A DNA stretch of 52,536 nucleotides from Candidatus Altimarinota bacterium. GTDB lineage: Bacteria; Patescibacteriota; Gracilibacteria; RBG-16-42-10; JAQVLK01. The stretch lies in NCBI GenBank assembly GCA_028704165.1, contig JAQVLK010000006.1:1-52536 (forward strand). Direction: 5' to 3'. The position numbers were made by a program, and so were the translations under genes. Positions 7,583 to 15,668 of the stretch are shown in pieces. The notes under the pieces are model-generated. The model ran no database searches. It was not told the DNA's origin and saw only the letters and a program-made list of their open reading frames with translations. The first letter of the stretch is position 1. Every line of letters starts with the position of its first letter.

Positions 7583-8241
7583 TTTGGAGTATAAGCAATA
7601 AATCCCAGGACTCTGATTGGTTTTTCTGATCCTTCGTGCAAGGCTTCTAAGGGAATAAACTTGGCTTTTTCTCCCAACTGCTTAATTGCTTCTTTCTCAT
7701 CCTCTTCGACTTGTTGCTCAATTCCAATATTCCCAACTTCTATTCTCAGAGAGACCCGAACTGCGCTTGCGGGAGTTCGTCCTCCAACTGACTCTGCCGA
7801 GAGTGCAAATAAGTCACCAATAAATATTGCCGGCTTAAATCCAAAAACCATTTTTTGCGGAACACCTTTCTCGGATAGTTCTTTTTCCAAAATTTCACAA
7901 AAAACATCTTTGCTGAGAAGTAATGACTCTGGCAGTGAAGAAGAAAGGGTAGTGACGCTCTCCTCATCTACTTTAATTCCCAGATTAGCCAGCTTACCAT
8001 CTTTTGATACAAAGCCATTGGTTTTGGCTGTAGTCAGTTCCGGGTTGTAATAAATACTAATAGAGCCTTCTTTTAGATTGATAGTTTCTTCATTTGTTGA
8101 AATTTTTTCTCGTGTCTCGCTATTTGGATACGGGAGACAGCCTGTAGTTCCAGAGAGAAGCATGGCAAAGGCCATGGCTATTCTTTGTCTCAGGATCCAG
8201 CTGCGTAGAGCAGAAGGATTTTCAGGTGTGGAAATTGCCAT
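7579..8241 (-). CDS. Putative lipoprotein of unknown function
   Basis: 220 residues. The N-terminus (RQRIAMAFAMLLSGTTGC at ~19-35) resembles a signal peptide ending at a cysteine, though the lipobox (T-T-G-C) is weak. The rest is soluble, with mixed strands and an acidic stretch EQQVEEDEKEAIKQLGEKAKF. No known domain is recognised. A strong promoter (TTGCCA-17-TATAAT) lies 24 nt upstream of the ATG, so it is its own transcription unit. It is convergent with the symporter accessory gene. Confidence 0.7.
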   Translation of the reverse strand: MAISTPENPSALRSWILRQRIAMAFAMLLSGTTGCLPYPNSETREKISTNEETINLKEGSISIYYNPELTTAKTNGFVSKDGKLANLGIKVDEESVTTLSSSLPESLLLSKDVFCEILEKELSEKGVPQKMVFGFKPAIFIGDLFALSAESVGGRTPASAVRVSLRIEVGNIGIEQQVEEDEKEAIKQLGEKAKFIPLEALHEGSEKPIRVLGFIAYTPN

Positions 8242-8264
8242 TTTAAAATTTAATAAGTCAAAAT

Positions 8265-8293
8265 ATTATAGCATATTCAAAAAAATATGGCAA
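8265..8293 (-). promoter_or_regulatory. Promoter TTGCCA-17-TATAAT, extended -10
   Basis: On the minus strand TTGCCA (8288-8293), a 17-nt spacer ending in TGC, and TATAAT (8265-8270). The predicted start is about 17 nt before the ATG at 8241. Confidence 0.75.
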
Positions 8294-8312
8294 GATAAGC
8301 TATGCCTTTAAA

Positions 8313-10736
8313 TTACAATAAATTCGGCTGCAGATGATAGTAGGGCGGATTGTTCTTGTATCTTTGGATAGCCATGCGGAGGACTTCCTCTAGGAAGTCT
8401 CCATAGTCCATTCCTAGCAGTCTTGCCACACTTGGTACGCAGTCAGGGATATTGATAGACGGATTGGGATTTAGCTCCAAGACAAAAGGATTATTGTTTT
8501 TATCCACGCGAATTTCAACGCGGCCGTAATCATGGCAGTCCAAGATATTATAAGTATCAAGAGCAATCTCACTAATTACCGAAGAAAGCTTCTTGCTGAT
8601 ATTTTTGGGTGGTCTTTGAATCTCAATACCCTTTTTATAGATCTCAGCATTCTCAAATTTGGCTTCAAATGGGAAAATATGCCAGTAGCCGGCAGGTAAT
8701 TTGTCAAAAACAGAGCGCGAGAGTGGCAAGATTCTTAGGTCTTCTTCCTCACTTCCCATAATGGAAACGTCATATTCGTCACCTTCAATGTATTCTTCAA
8801 TCAGAGCCGGTCTGCCAAAATCGAAGATGATTTTTTGAAGTTGAGTCTTTAATTGCTTAGCATCTGTTACAACAGAATCGTTGGTGATCCCAATTGAGTT
8901 ATCCGAGTTGGCCGGTTTGACAATCAATGGATATTTAAAATCAGTACGGATATCATCCTCCATTGTATAAACATAATCCCACTTTGGAGTGGGTATGCCG
9001 TGGTAGGAAAGCAATTTCTTGATACGGATCTTATCAATACAAAGAGAAAGGGTAAAAGGACTGGAGCCGGTGTAAGGAATTTGCAGCGTGTCTAGGATGG
9101 AAGCAGCATGCGGTTCCAGTAAACTGGAGCCATTGATACGCTCACAAACATTAAAGACCACATCGACATCACTTTTCTTCAAATCATCAAAAGCTTTAGT
9201 GAGATTGTTAAAATCAAAAAAACTCAGTTTGTAACCCCTTTCTCTCAGTGTTTTTTCAATATTGTAGCCAACGGAACTTAGCTCTTGTTCTACCGATCCG
9301 GATGTTTCGTCAAAAGCATTGCAGGCAATTCCGACGTGCAAGTTACGCTGATTTTTGATAGACATGCTACGGATTTTTTCAATTTTACCGCGGCGCATGA
9401 TCAAGTCTTTATTGATGGCTGAAGGGGAAGTCTGATTTTTACGAGTCGTTTTTCCGATCGAGGAGGCATAGTCAAACTTAGCAATCTCATAACGAATCTG
9501 TTTGAGAGCGTCTTCGAGATTATCCTCGGCATCAATCGAGTTGTCGCCGGTGGCTGCAATCCAACCTAGGAAATCAAATCCCTGAGGAGCAGCGAGGACA
9601 GGGTCACCGATTTTCTTAAAGAAATGGAACTCTTCAACGTTTTTGTTTTTTTCTAAATTTTCATCAATCTCCAGATTCACCAAAATGCCGGAATGATCTG
9701 GCAAGATAGATTGTGCTGCCATGTAGCGACGAGGTTTATCGGGGTGTACTATTTTCGGAATGTAAATTCCCAGTGCAATCTTGGCTGCATTCTCAATCAA
9801 ATCTACACCCCAAACTTCCTTTACAGCCGGATAAATTTCATCTCCTCCCATACGCATATTGACCTCAATGGGCACCGGCCCCTTCTTGCTCGACTTAGCT
9901 TCAAAGTGAATACAGCCGTTTTGGATACCAAACTTCTCAAGTGTTTCTTCCGCCATCGAAAGGAGAGCTTGTTTATCGTCTGGGGGGAGATTGGAAGGAT
10001 TGGCATAACCCGTTTCCAAGAAATATGGTTCATTGGTCTGATAATTATCCGCGATCGACCAAAACTTAATCTTGCCATTTTGCAGCAAGATATCAATATC
10101 CACTTCATCTCCGTCGATATATTCTTCTGCCAAGATATCAAAGCCGTCTGAGAGAGCCGACTCCGTGTTGGTTGAAATGCTATTTTTGATGTAGTTATAG
10201 GTGTTTACTAATTCCTCTTTGTTTTCCACCTTCATCACAAAAGCGCTGCTTGAACCGTAAGCTGGTTTGATCACCAGTGGAAAAGTAAAATGCTTGGCAA
10301 TATAATCAAGTTCTTCTTTGCTATGAATCAATTTGGCCTGAGGGGTTGGTAAACCCTGCGCTTTACAAAACTCACGGAAGCGATACTTGTTGCGCACATT
10401 TTTGGCTATTGCGAGGGGTATACCGATGAGGTGGTAACGATCAATAATGCGTGATGTTAACAAAATATCGTCCTCCCAGAAGCACAGAACTCCTTCAAGT
10501 TTCACTTCAGGATGATCTTTGAGGAAAGTATGAATTTGTTGAATAGCTTCACTGTGGTTGTTCGTATCGGCGAGAATCCAATGCGTAGCATAAGGTTCAG
10601 CCCAGTTTTTTTCCTTGTTGAGTACGATCACTTTGAGTCCTAAGCGATGTAGTTTCTGTACGATAAATTTTTTCTTGGTAGAGCCGGTGTTTACCAAGAG
10701 AATACTGCGACCAGCTAGCTCATTTGATTTTTTCAT
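8313..10736 (-). CDS. Tandem ATP-grasp ligase (carboxylase/CPSase-like plus D-Ala-D-Ala-ligase-like)
   Basis: 807 residues with two ATP-grasp units. The first (~1-410) has a Rossmann-like lid GRSILLVNTGSTKKKF, the ATP-binding loop FPLVIKPAYGSSSAFV and metal site PIEVNMRMGGDE. The second (~465-800) begins LHVGIACNAFDE and shows Ddl-type motifs: EPHAASILDTLQIPYTGSS, YPLIVKPANSDNSIGI, LIEEYIEGDEYDV and FVLELNPNPSIN. ATP-grasp enzymes activate a carboxylate as acyl-phosphate and join it to an amine. Two in one chain suggest successive ligations making a small peptide or amide; the substrates are unknown. The N-terminal ATG overlaps the stop of a 39-residue frame (ATGA), implying translational coupling. 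Confidence 0.85.
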   Translation of the reverse strand: MKKSNELAGRSILLVNTGSTKKKFIVQKLHRLGLKVIVLNKEKNWAEPYATHWILADTNNHSEAIQQIHTFLKDHPEVKLEGVLCFWEDDILLTSRIIDRYHLIGIPLAIAKNVRNKYRFREFCKAQGLPTPQAKLIHSKEELDYIAKHFTFPLVIKPAYGSSSAFVMKVENKEELVNTYNYIKNSISTNTESALSDGFDILAEEYIDGDEVDIDILLQNGKIKFWSIADNYQTNEPYFLETGYANPSNLPPDDKQALLSMAEETLEKFGIQNGCIHFEAKSSKKGPVPIEVNMRMGGDEIYPAVKEVWGVDLIENAAKIALGIYIPKIVHPDKPRRYMAAQSILPDHSGILVNLEIDENLEKNKNVEEFHFFKKIGDPVLAAPQGFDFLGWIAATGDNSIDAEDNLEDALKQIRYEIAKFDYASSIGKTTRKNQTSPSAINKDLIMRRGKIEKIRSMSIKNQRNLHVGIACNAFDETSGSVEQELSSVGYNIEKTLRERGYKLSFFDFNNLTKAFDDLKKSDVDVVFNVCERINGSSLLEPHAASILDTLQIPYTGSSPFTLSLCIDKIRIKKLLSYHGIPTPKWDYVYTMEDDIRTDFKYPLIVKPANSDNSIGITNDSVVTDAKQLKTQLQKIIFDFGRPALIEEYIEGDEYDVSIMGSEEEDLRILPLSRSVFDKLPAGYWHIFPFEAKFENAEIYKKGIEIQRPPKNISKKLSSVISEIALDTYNILDCHDYGRVEIRVDKNNNPFVLELNPNPSINIPDCVPSVARLLGMDYGDFLEEVLRMAIQRYKNNPPYYHLQPNLL

Positions 10737-10852
10737 TTGAAAAAGTTATTAAAAAAAAGACAAAACTTGCCAGAAGTTTGTCTTAAACTATTTATATTAA
10801 ATGTTGTTTGTATCCCGTCAGGATCTGCGTCGTCTGAAGTTTTAGTTTCCAT
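10733..10852 (-). CDS. 39-residue upstream peptide coupled to the tandem ATP-grasp gene
   Basis: An ATG at 10852 opens 39 codons (METKTSDDADPDGIQTTFN, INSLRQTSGKF, CLFFNNFFK) ending in a TGA that overlaps the ATP-grasp start by 4 nt. The predicted transcription start near 10869 leaves about 17 nt before this ATG, the usual spacing in this window. It could be a precursor peptide for the ligase, a leader peptide controlling the hairpin at 10752-10785, or chance. The acidic N-terminal half and aromatic/Lys-rich C-terminal half do not match a family I know. Confidence 0.42.
   Translation of the reverse strand: METKTSDDADPDGIQTTFNINSLRQTSGKFCLFFNNFFK
10752..10785 (-). terminator. Attenuator-like hairpin plus T-tract in the ATP-grasp leader
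   Basis: On the minus strand AAGACAAACTT (10785-10775) pairs with AAGTTTTGTCTT (10769-10758) across a 5-nt loop, followed by a run of T (10759-10752). It points at the ATP-grasp gene and lies inside the 39-codon frame, about 20 nt before the ATP-grasp ATG. No minus-strand gene lies closer upstream than comM, so attenuation of this transcript is the natural reading. Confidence 0.6.
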
Positions 10853-10875
10853 TTTTTAAATAAAAATCTGTAGGC

Positions 10876-10884
10876 ATTGTAGCA
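10876..10884 (-). promoter_or_regulatory. Extended -10 promoter (TGC TACAAT)
   Basis: TGC-TACAAT on the minus strand sits about 130 nt upstream of the ATP-grasp ATG and 24 nt upstream of the 39-codon frame. It resembles the other extended -10 boxes in this window. Confidence 0.5.
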
Positions 10885-10911
10885 GTTTGTTAAGCAGAGT
10901 CAATTTCTTAA

Positions 10912-10940
10912 TTGACTCATTTACTACCTTAAGATAGGAT
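10912..10940 (+). promoter_or_regulatory. Promoter TTGACT-17-TAGGAT
   Basis: -35 TTGACT (10912-10917) and -10 TAGGAT (10935-10940) with a 17-nt spacer. Predicted start about 13 nt before the ATG at 10960. Confidence 0.55.
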
Positions 10941-10959
10941 CAATCCCTTATTTGAAATT

Positions 10960-11745
10960 ATGCTTAACTTAAAACCTCTAAAAAGGAATCATCGGGAGGA
11001 GCCGGTTTCAGTCTATTTTAACAAAGAACTGGTGCGTGCTAGTCTCTTTGGTCAGATGGAATTTCAGTCTGTCTTGCAACATGTGGCTCTTTTGAGTAGG
11101 AACGAAATAGTGAGAGTAATGAATGCCTATGCTGATGCCAAGATGATTTTTGGATATTCGGAAACTAATAGACGTAGTACTGGAGAAAGATATTTTGAAC
11201 ACGTGAAAGGTGCCGCCTTGATTGATATGCTTGAATTTGGTAATAAGGACTTTGAGATTATCATTGCAGAATTACATCATGATTCCAAGGAAGATTCTCT
11301 TTTGTTTCGCGGTAATGAAAATCATCCACGGAGACGTCAATCTCATTTATTGATTGATAGTTTTTCAAGGCTTGCTGCTCGTTATGGTGAACGGGTAGCC
11401 AAAATAATTGAATGTGTGACGAAGCCTGACAAAAAAGGGCGCATGAATTCTCAGCAAAAAGAATTATATTTACATGCTGCTCTGGGCCGAGTTATTAGTT
11501 TGTATCCTGAAGTCAGGAGAGAATCTGCCCAAGTCAAAACTTGCGACGCTATACATAATAATAGGACTCAAAAGGGATCTGAAGAACAAATTGCCGAAAA
11601 AACAATAGAAAAATGGAGATTTTATTTACCGGTATCTAGATTTGCAGGAGAGATATATTACGACAAGTTAAGATCTGAACTTAAAGAAAGGTTATTACAA
11701 CTTGAGCTTCGTGTCCCACCGGAACATGATTTCGGGATAGTCTGA
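10960..11745 (+). CDS. Stand-alone RSH-type HD phosphohydrolase
   Basis: 261 residues. The core follows the hydrolase half of RelA/SpoT proteins: YFEHVKGAALIDML (H81), AELHHDSKED (H107-D108 and E111-D112), CVTKPDKKGRM (like the VTKL segment) and KTCDAIHNNRTQ, the counterpart of LADRLHNMRT. The metal-binding H...HD...D set and the ED pair are intact, but no synthetase or TGS domain is present. It may degrade (p)ppGpp, as small alarmone hydrolases do, or a related nucleotide. It is convergent with comM with a 1-nt gap. Confidence 0.72.
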   Translation: MLNLKPLKRNHREEPVSVYFNKELVRASLFGQMEFQSVLQHVALLSRNEIVRVMNAYADAKMIFGYSETNRRSTGERYFEHVKGAALIDMLEFGNKDFEIIIAELHHDSKEDSLLFRGNENHPRRRQSHLLIDSFSRLAARYGERVAKIIECVTKPDKKGRMNSQQKELYLHAALGRVISLYPEVRRESAQVKTCDAIHNNRTQKGSEEQIAEKTIEKWRFYLPVSRFAGEIYYDKLRSELKERLLQLELRVPPEHDFGIV

Positions 11746-11746
11746 T

Positions 11747-13249
11747 TTATTTCATCCTGTACTGTAAGGCCTCCGCGATGTGAGACGTTAGGATTTTTGC
11801 TTGGTCTTCCAGGTCAGCGATGGTCCTCGCCAGCTTAATAGTACGATGACAGGCGCGGGCCGAAAGCGAAAATTTACTGACAGCCTTCGCAAGTATTTCA
11901 TGACTTAGTTCATCGATCGCGGCGAATTTTTTGAGCTCTGGAGTAAAAAGTTTACTATTGACCTTGCCTTGTCTTGCAAGTTGTTTATTACGAGCCTGGC
12001 TGACTCTCTGGCGTATGCTTTCCGAGCTCTCACTTTGTTCTTCTCCGCGCAACTTATCATAAGAGACTTTAGGGACTTCGACCTGCAGATCAATACGATC
12101 CAAGAAAGGTCCCGAGAGACGTGATTGGTAGCGCTCAATACTATAAGGAGGGCAAGTACATTGGCGATCAGGATCATTGAGATAGCCACAAGGACAAGGG
12201 TTCATAGCGGCTAGCAGGATAAAAGAAGCCGGAAAAGTGAGAGAACCTTGAGCTCTGGAGATAGTTACAATACGTTCTTCTAGGGGTTGGCGCAGAACCT
12301 CCAGTACCGCTTTGGGGAACTCAGGGATTTCGTCCAAGAAGAGAACACCGTTATGTGCCAAGGAAATTTCGCCAGGTTTGGGGATCCGACCACCGCCGAC
12401 CAGTGAGACGGAGGAAGCAGTGTGGTGTGGAGCACGGAAAGGACATTGATCGATGATAGGATGTTCCTTGCTGAGTAATCCTGCCACTGAATAAATCTTG
12501 CTGGTCTCCAAAATTTCATCCTGAGTAAGCGGCGGCAGGATCGAGCAGAATGCTTTGCTAAGCATAGTCTTGCCACTACCGGGAGGTCCCGAAAAAAGCA
12601 CGTTATGTCCCCCTGCCGCCGCGATTTCAAGCGCCCTCTTGGCTTGTTGTTGACCGTAAATGTGCGCGAAGTCGGAATTATAATTCAGGGCAAAACTGTT
12701 TTTACGTACAGGCTGAAGAGCTGGCCGCGGTCTTTCTTGGCGTAGGATCTGACAAACTTCCAGTAAATTATGAACCGGACAAAGTTTGATCCCGGGAATC
12801 AAAGAAGCTTCGTCGGCGTTCATAGCAGGTAAAATAAGTTCTTTGAATCCGAGTTGCTTGGCACTCATCGTGAGAGGCAAGATGCCATTGACGTGTCTCA
12901 GGTCTCCATTGAGAGCGAGTTCGCCTACCAATCCAATCTCATCGAGCTTTTCCAGATCGAGCTGATTGGAAGCTACTAGCGTACCAAGGGCGATAGCCAG
13001 ATCGTAGGCAGGGCCTTCTTTGCGGATATCGGCTGGTGCCAAGTTGACGGTCACGCGCTTGCCTGTCGCTGGCAGACGAAATCCACTGTTTTTGATGGCA
13101 CTTAAGACACGTTCGCGAGCTTCCTGCACAGCCATGTCTCCTAGTCCTACGATTACGAAGCTGGTTTTGCCGGGGCGCAGATCAACCTCGACTGTGATCC
13201 GTGTTCCCTCGAGTCCTGTCAGGGCGATCGAGTGTAATTTTGAAAGCAT
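11747..13249 (-). CDS. comM: ComM/YifB family Mg-chelatase-like AAA+ ATPase
   Basis: About 500 residues. The N-terminal Lon-protease-like domain (LSKLHSIALTGLEG, VDLRPGKTSFVIVGLGDMAVQEARERV, RVTVNLAPADIRKEGP) is followed by the AAA+ domain with Walker A GPPGSGKTM, Walker B GVLFLDEIPEF and a C-terminal Mg_chelatase helical region. ComM is a hexameric helicase that aids branch migration during natural transformation. ATG 13249 gives the family's usual MLSKLHS start; an upstream ATG at 13276 would add nine residues. Patescibacteria often retain DNA-uptake genes, so the context is consistent, but no other com gene is in this window. Confidence 0.92.
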   Translation of the reverse strand: MLSKLHSIALTGLEGTRITVEVDLRPGKTSFVIVGLGDMAVQEARERVLSAIKNSGFRLPATGKRVTVNLAPADIRKEGPAYDLAIALGTLVASNQLDLEKLDEIGLVGELALNGDLRHVNGILPLTMSAKQLGFKELILPAMNADEASLIPGIKLCPVHNLLEVCQILRQERPRPALQPVRKNSFALNYNSDFAHIYGQQQAKRALEIAAAGGHNVLFSGPPGSGKTMLSKAFCSILPPLTQDEILETSKIYSVAGLLSKEHPIIDQCPFRAPHHTASSVSLVGGGRIPKPGEISLAHNGVLFLDEIPEFPKAVLEVLRQPLEERIVTISRAQGSLTFPASFILLAAMNPCPCGYLNDPDRQCTCPPYSIERYQSRLSGPFLDRIDLQVEVPKVSYDKLRGEEQSESSESIRQRVSQARNKQLARQGKVNSKLFTPELKKFAAIDELSHEILAKAVSKFSLSARACHRTIKLARTIADLEDQAKILTSHIAEALQYRMK

Positions 13250-13276
13250 GTTTTCTAACTTAATAATACCTTCCAA

Positions 13277-13834
13277 TTATGGCAGGCAAAGATTAAGGGG
13301 AGATTAAGACATGGGACCACCACGAATCTACGAATTTTTGATCCGAATAGAAGATGGGACCACCACGAATCTACGAATATACGATCCGAATGGGGATGGG
13401 ACAATTACGAATAAATATACTGGCTAGACTGGTCAGACTGGCTAAAATGGCTAAATGCTTAGAATGGTTACATTGTTCCCTTGTTGCAGTGTAAGTGCAA
13501 GTCACCAGTGACTAGTAACTAGAATCTTTCACTAAGGGCTAACTGGTCAGACTGGCTAAAAGAAGGAATTAGTGCCAGTGCAAGATACTAGTGACTAGCC
13601 CCAATGGGGTCCCTTTGGGATGACTTTCACTTTAGGGATTAGGGTAGAGAGGGGGGTGCAAAATGGATAGGATGGTTGTCCTCCTAGGCGGATTCAATTG
13701 TTACATTGTTATTTTGTTTCTAATGTTGGAGATGTTTCCACTATCAATAAAAAGACAAATTAGCCTAGAACCAGTCATCTCGGACCAACCGGCTAAAAAT
13801 AGTTTCAAATGGTCAGATTAGCACAGTTCTTTGT
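13277..13834. repeat. Repeat-rich non-coding spacer
   Basis: No gene is supported in ~560 nt. It holds 2.5 tandem copies of a ~43-nt unit beginning GGGACCACCACGAATCTACG (starts at 13313, 13356 and 13398), GACTGGCTAAA/CTGGTCAGACTGG repeats, GTGACTAGT-type repeats (13500-13600) and two ACATTGTT arrays (near 13465 and 13695-13720). All types recur elsewhere in the window. Confidence 0.75.
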
Positions 13835-14188
13835 TTATAATCCTTGCCAAAAGTTGAGTTCGCTTTGTCTTTGCTCTGCAATAATTTGCATTAAAGTTCT
13901 GATATCATCATCTAGGCCGTCTGGGGCGAGAGGTTTATTCCTTGTTTTTAAGAGTTCTCGAAGTTTATCAAGGTTCTTGGTGTCTTCGGACTGATACATA
14001 CATGGTTCCCCATCTCTGTATGCCAAAAATAAATTAAGGAAAGATCGTAATGCTCTCATTCTAGGGCCAGGCTCCCTAGTATGTAAGCGTGGGCTTTCTT
14101 TGCAGTCTTTCCTAAATCTCTCTATTTTTTCCATCACCGAGATAGCAAAGTCTGGACGTTCTTTTAAAGTTTCTCTCAAGAGAGGCAT
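13835..14188 (-). CDS. Small hypothetical protein
   Basis: 117 residues, soluble, charged and helix-rich (MPLLRETLKERPDF, VMEKIERFRKDCKESP, LRALRSFLNLFLAYRDGEP, DDDIRTLMQIIAEQRQSEL). No family is recognised. A TGC-TATAAT extended -10 box lies 30 nt before the ATG and a palindromic terminator of ald lies just upstream, so it is an independent unit. A short frame on the opposite strand is a shadow. The composition looks like a real protein, with no repeats inside. Confidence 0.65.
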   Translation of the reverse strand: MPLLRETLKERPDFAISVMEKIERFRKDCKESPRLHTREPGPRMRALRSFLNLFLAYRDGEPCMYQSEDTKNLDKLRELLKTRNKPLAPDGLDDDIRTLMQIIAEQRQSELNFWQGL

Positions 14189-14217
14189 TTTTTATAAGTT
14201 AATAAATTAAGGAGTGA

Positions 14218-14226
14218 ATTATAGCA
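14218..14226 (-). promoter_or_regulatory. Extended -10 promoter (TGC TATAAT)
   Basis: Perfect TGC-TATAAT on the minus strand; a weak -35 TTTGCA lies 17 nt upstream. The predicted start is about 22 nt before the ATG at 14188. Confidence 0.65.
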
Positions 14227-14243
14227 GTTAAGTTTACAAATGC

Positions 14244-14281
14244 AAAAAAAGAGATTACTTCAGATCTGAAGTAATCTCTTT
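14244..14281 (-). terminator. Intrinsic terminator of ald (34-bp perfect palindrome)
   Basis: Positions 14248-14281 form a perfect palindrome centred on AGATCT (arms AAAGAGATTACTTCAGA / TCTGAAGTAATCTCTTT). On the minus strand it is followed by a T-tract (14250-14244) and lies 21 nt after the ald stop. Confidence 0.85.
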
Positions 14282-14301
14282 GATATTTTTCTAGAAGACT
14301 C

Positions 14302-15414
14302 TTAAAGCAAAGTATCAATATCTACATATTCCTTGCCTTGATCGTCAGCGACGGCCTTGTAAGTGATTTTGCCCTTATAAACATTGACGCCTTTCTTGAG
14401 TGCTTCGTTCTCGCGTACAGCTTGGTCAATACCCTTATTGGCGATATCCAACATGTAACGCAAGGTTGCATTGGTCAGGGCGTAGGTTGAAGTGCGAGCA
14501 ACTGCGCCGGGCATATTAGGAACACCATAGTGCAAGACACCATGTTTCTCCTTAACTGGAGTGTCATGTGAAGTGGTCTCGCTAGTTTCAATACAACCTC
14601 CTTGGTCAATAGCTACATCCACAATGACGGAACCTGGTAGCATGCCTTTGACCATTTCTTCAGTCAATAACTTAGGAGCTTTGGCACCGGGGATAAGGAC
14701 GGCACCGATCACCAAATCAGCTTCCTTGGCAGCTTCGGCAATAGCCTTGGGAGTTGAGTAAATGGTCTTTAAACTGTTCCCAAAAATGTCTCGGAGATAA
14801 GCCAGTCTCTTGATATTAATATCTACAACAGTGACTTCAGCTCCCATACCAACAGCAACCTTAGCAGACTCAGTACCAACCACACCCGCTCCGATAACAA
14901 GTACCTTACCTTTTTCAGTTCCGGTAACTCCTCCAAGTAAAACGCCTCTGCCACCTTGTCTCTTTTCCAAGAAATGAGCACCGATTTGGGTAGCTAGGCG
15001 ACCTGCGATTTCACTCATAGGAGCAAGTAGTGGCAAGCTGCGATCAGCTTCTTGAACAGTTTCGTAGGCCACACAAACGGCCTTACTCTTTAGTAATTTA
15101 TCAGTTAACTCAGGTAATGGTGCGAGGTGCAAGTAAGTATAAAGAATCTGTCCTTCATGCAAAACATCAGGTTCATAATCGAGAGGCTCTTTGACCTTAA
15201 TGATCATATCAGACTTGGCCCAAACTTCCTTAGCATCGGCAATCATAGTAGCACCAGCAGCCACGTATTCCTCATCCGTAATACCGCTACCTAGACCGGC
15301 GCCTTTCTGCACAATAACTTCGTGACCGGCACGCTTCAAACTATCTACTCCAACGGGGGAGAGACCGACACGGTTCTCATTGTTCTTGATCTCCTTGGGA
15401 CATCCAACGATCAT
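14302..15414 (-). CDS. ald: Alanine dehydrogenase
   Basis: 370 residues, full length for the family. It begins MIVGCPKEIKNNENRVGLSP; the pyruvate-binding residues are present at the canonical positions (K75 in IKVKEP, H96 in YTYLHLAP), the NAD-binding loop is VLVIGAGVVGTESAKVA, and the catalytic Asp lies in IVDVAIDQGGC. It interconverts L-alanine and pyruvate plus ammonia with NAD+, linking amino-acid and central metabolism. It is flanked by its own promoter (15444-15473) and terminator, so it is monocistronic. Confidence 0.97.
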   Translation of the reverse strand: MIVGCPKEIKNNENRVGLSPVGVDSLKRAGHEVIVQKGAGLGSGITDEEYVAAGATMIADAKEVWAKSDMIIKVKEPLDYEPDVLHEGQILYTYLHLAPLPELTDKLLKSKAVCVAYETVQEADRSLPLLAPMSEIAGRLATQIGAHFLEKRQGGRGVLLGGVTGTEKGKVLVIGAGVVGTESAKVAVGMGAEVTVVDINIKRLAYLRDIFGNSLKTIYSTPKAIAEAAKEADLVIGAVLIPGAKAPKLLTEEMVKGMLPGSVIVDVAIDQGGCIETSETTSHDTPVKEKHGVLHYGVPNMPGAVARTSTYALTNATLRYMLDIANKGIDQAVRENEALKKGVNVYKGKITYKAVADDQGKEYVDIDTLL

Positions 15415-15443
15415 GATTTTAGGGGTTTAATAAATACGGTTCC

Positions 15444-15473
15444 ACGATACTCGTCTTTTTTAGGGAAAGTCAA
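15444..15473 (-). promoter_or_regulatory. Promoter TTGACT-18-TATCGT for ald
   Basis: On the minus strand TTGACT (15473-15468), an 18-nt spacer and TATCGT (15449-15444). The predicted start is ~22 nt upstream of the ald ATG. Confidence 0.5.
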
Positions 15474-15544
15474 GAAAGAACGACAATTTGTCTTTTAGAA
15501 GCTTTTCTTGATACTCTGTACACCATAGATGAATTAGACACGAT

Positions 15545-15625
15545 TGTTCTATTGTTAACTTGTTACATTGTTGAGGGTGTTTCTAATAATAAAACAATAT
15601 AACAAGGCAACAATCTATCTTGCCT
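15545..15625. repeat. TTGTTA/AACAAT inverted array upstream of recF
   Basis: TTGTT-type octamers on the left (15547-15580) face AACAAT-type octamers on the right (15590-15615), so the array could fold on itself. The remaining 40 nt to recF show nothing else clear. Confidence 0.6.
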
Positions 15626-15668
15626 TCTGTCTTCCCAAGCATTACTCTTAGCCTAGCAAAAGCTCTCT

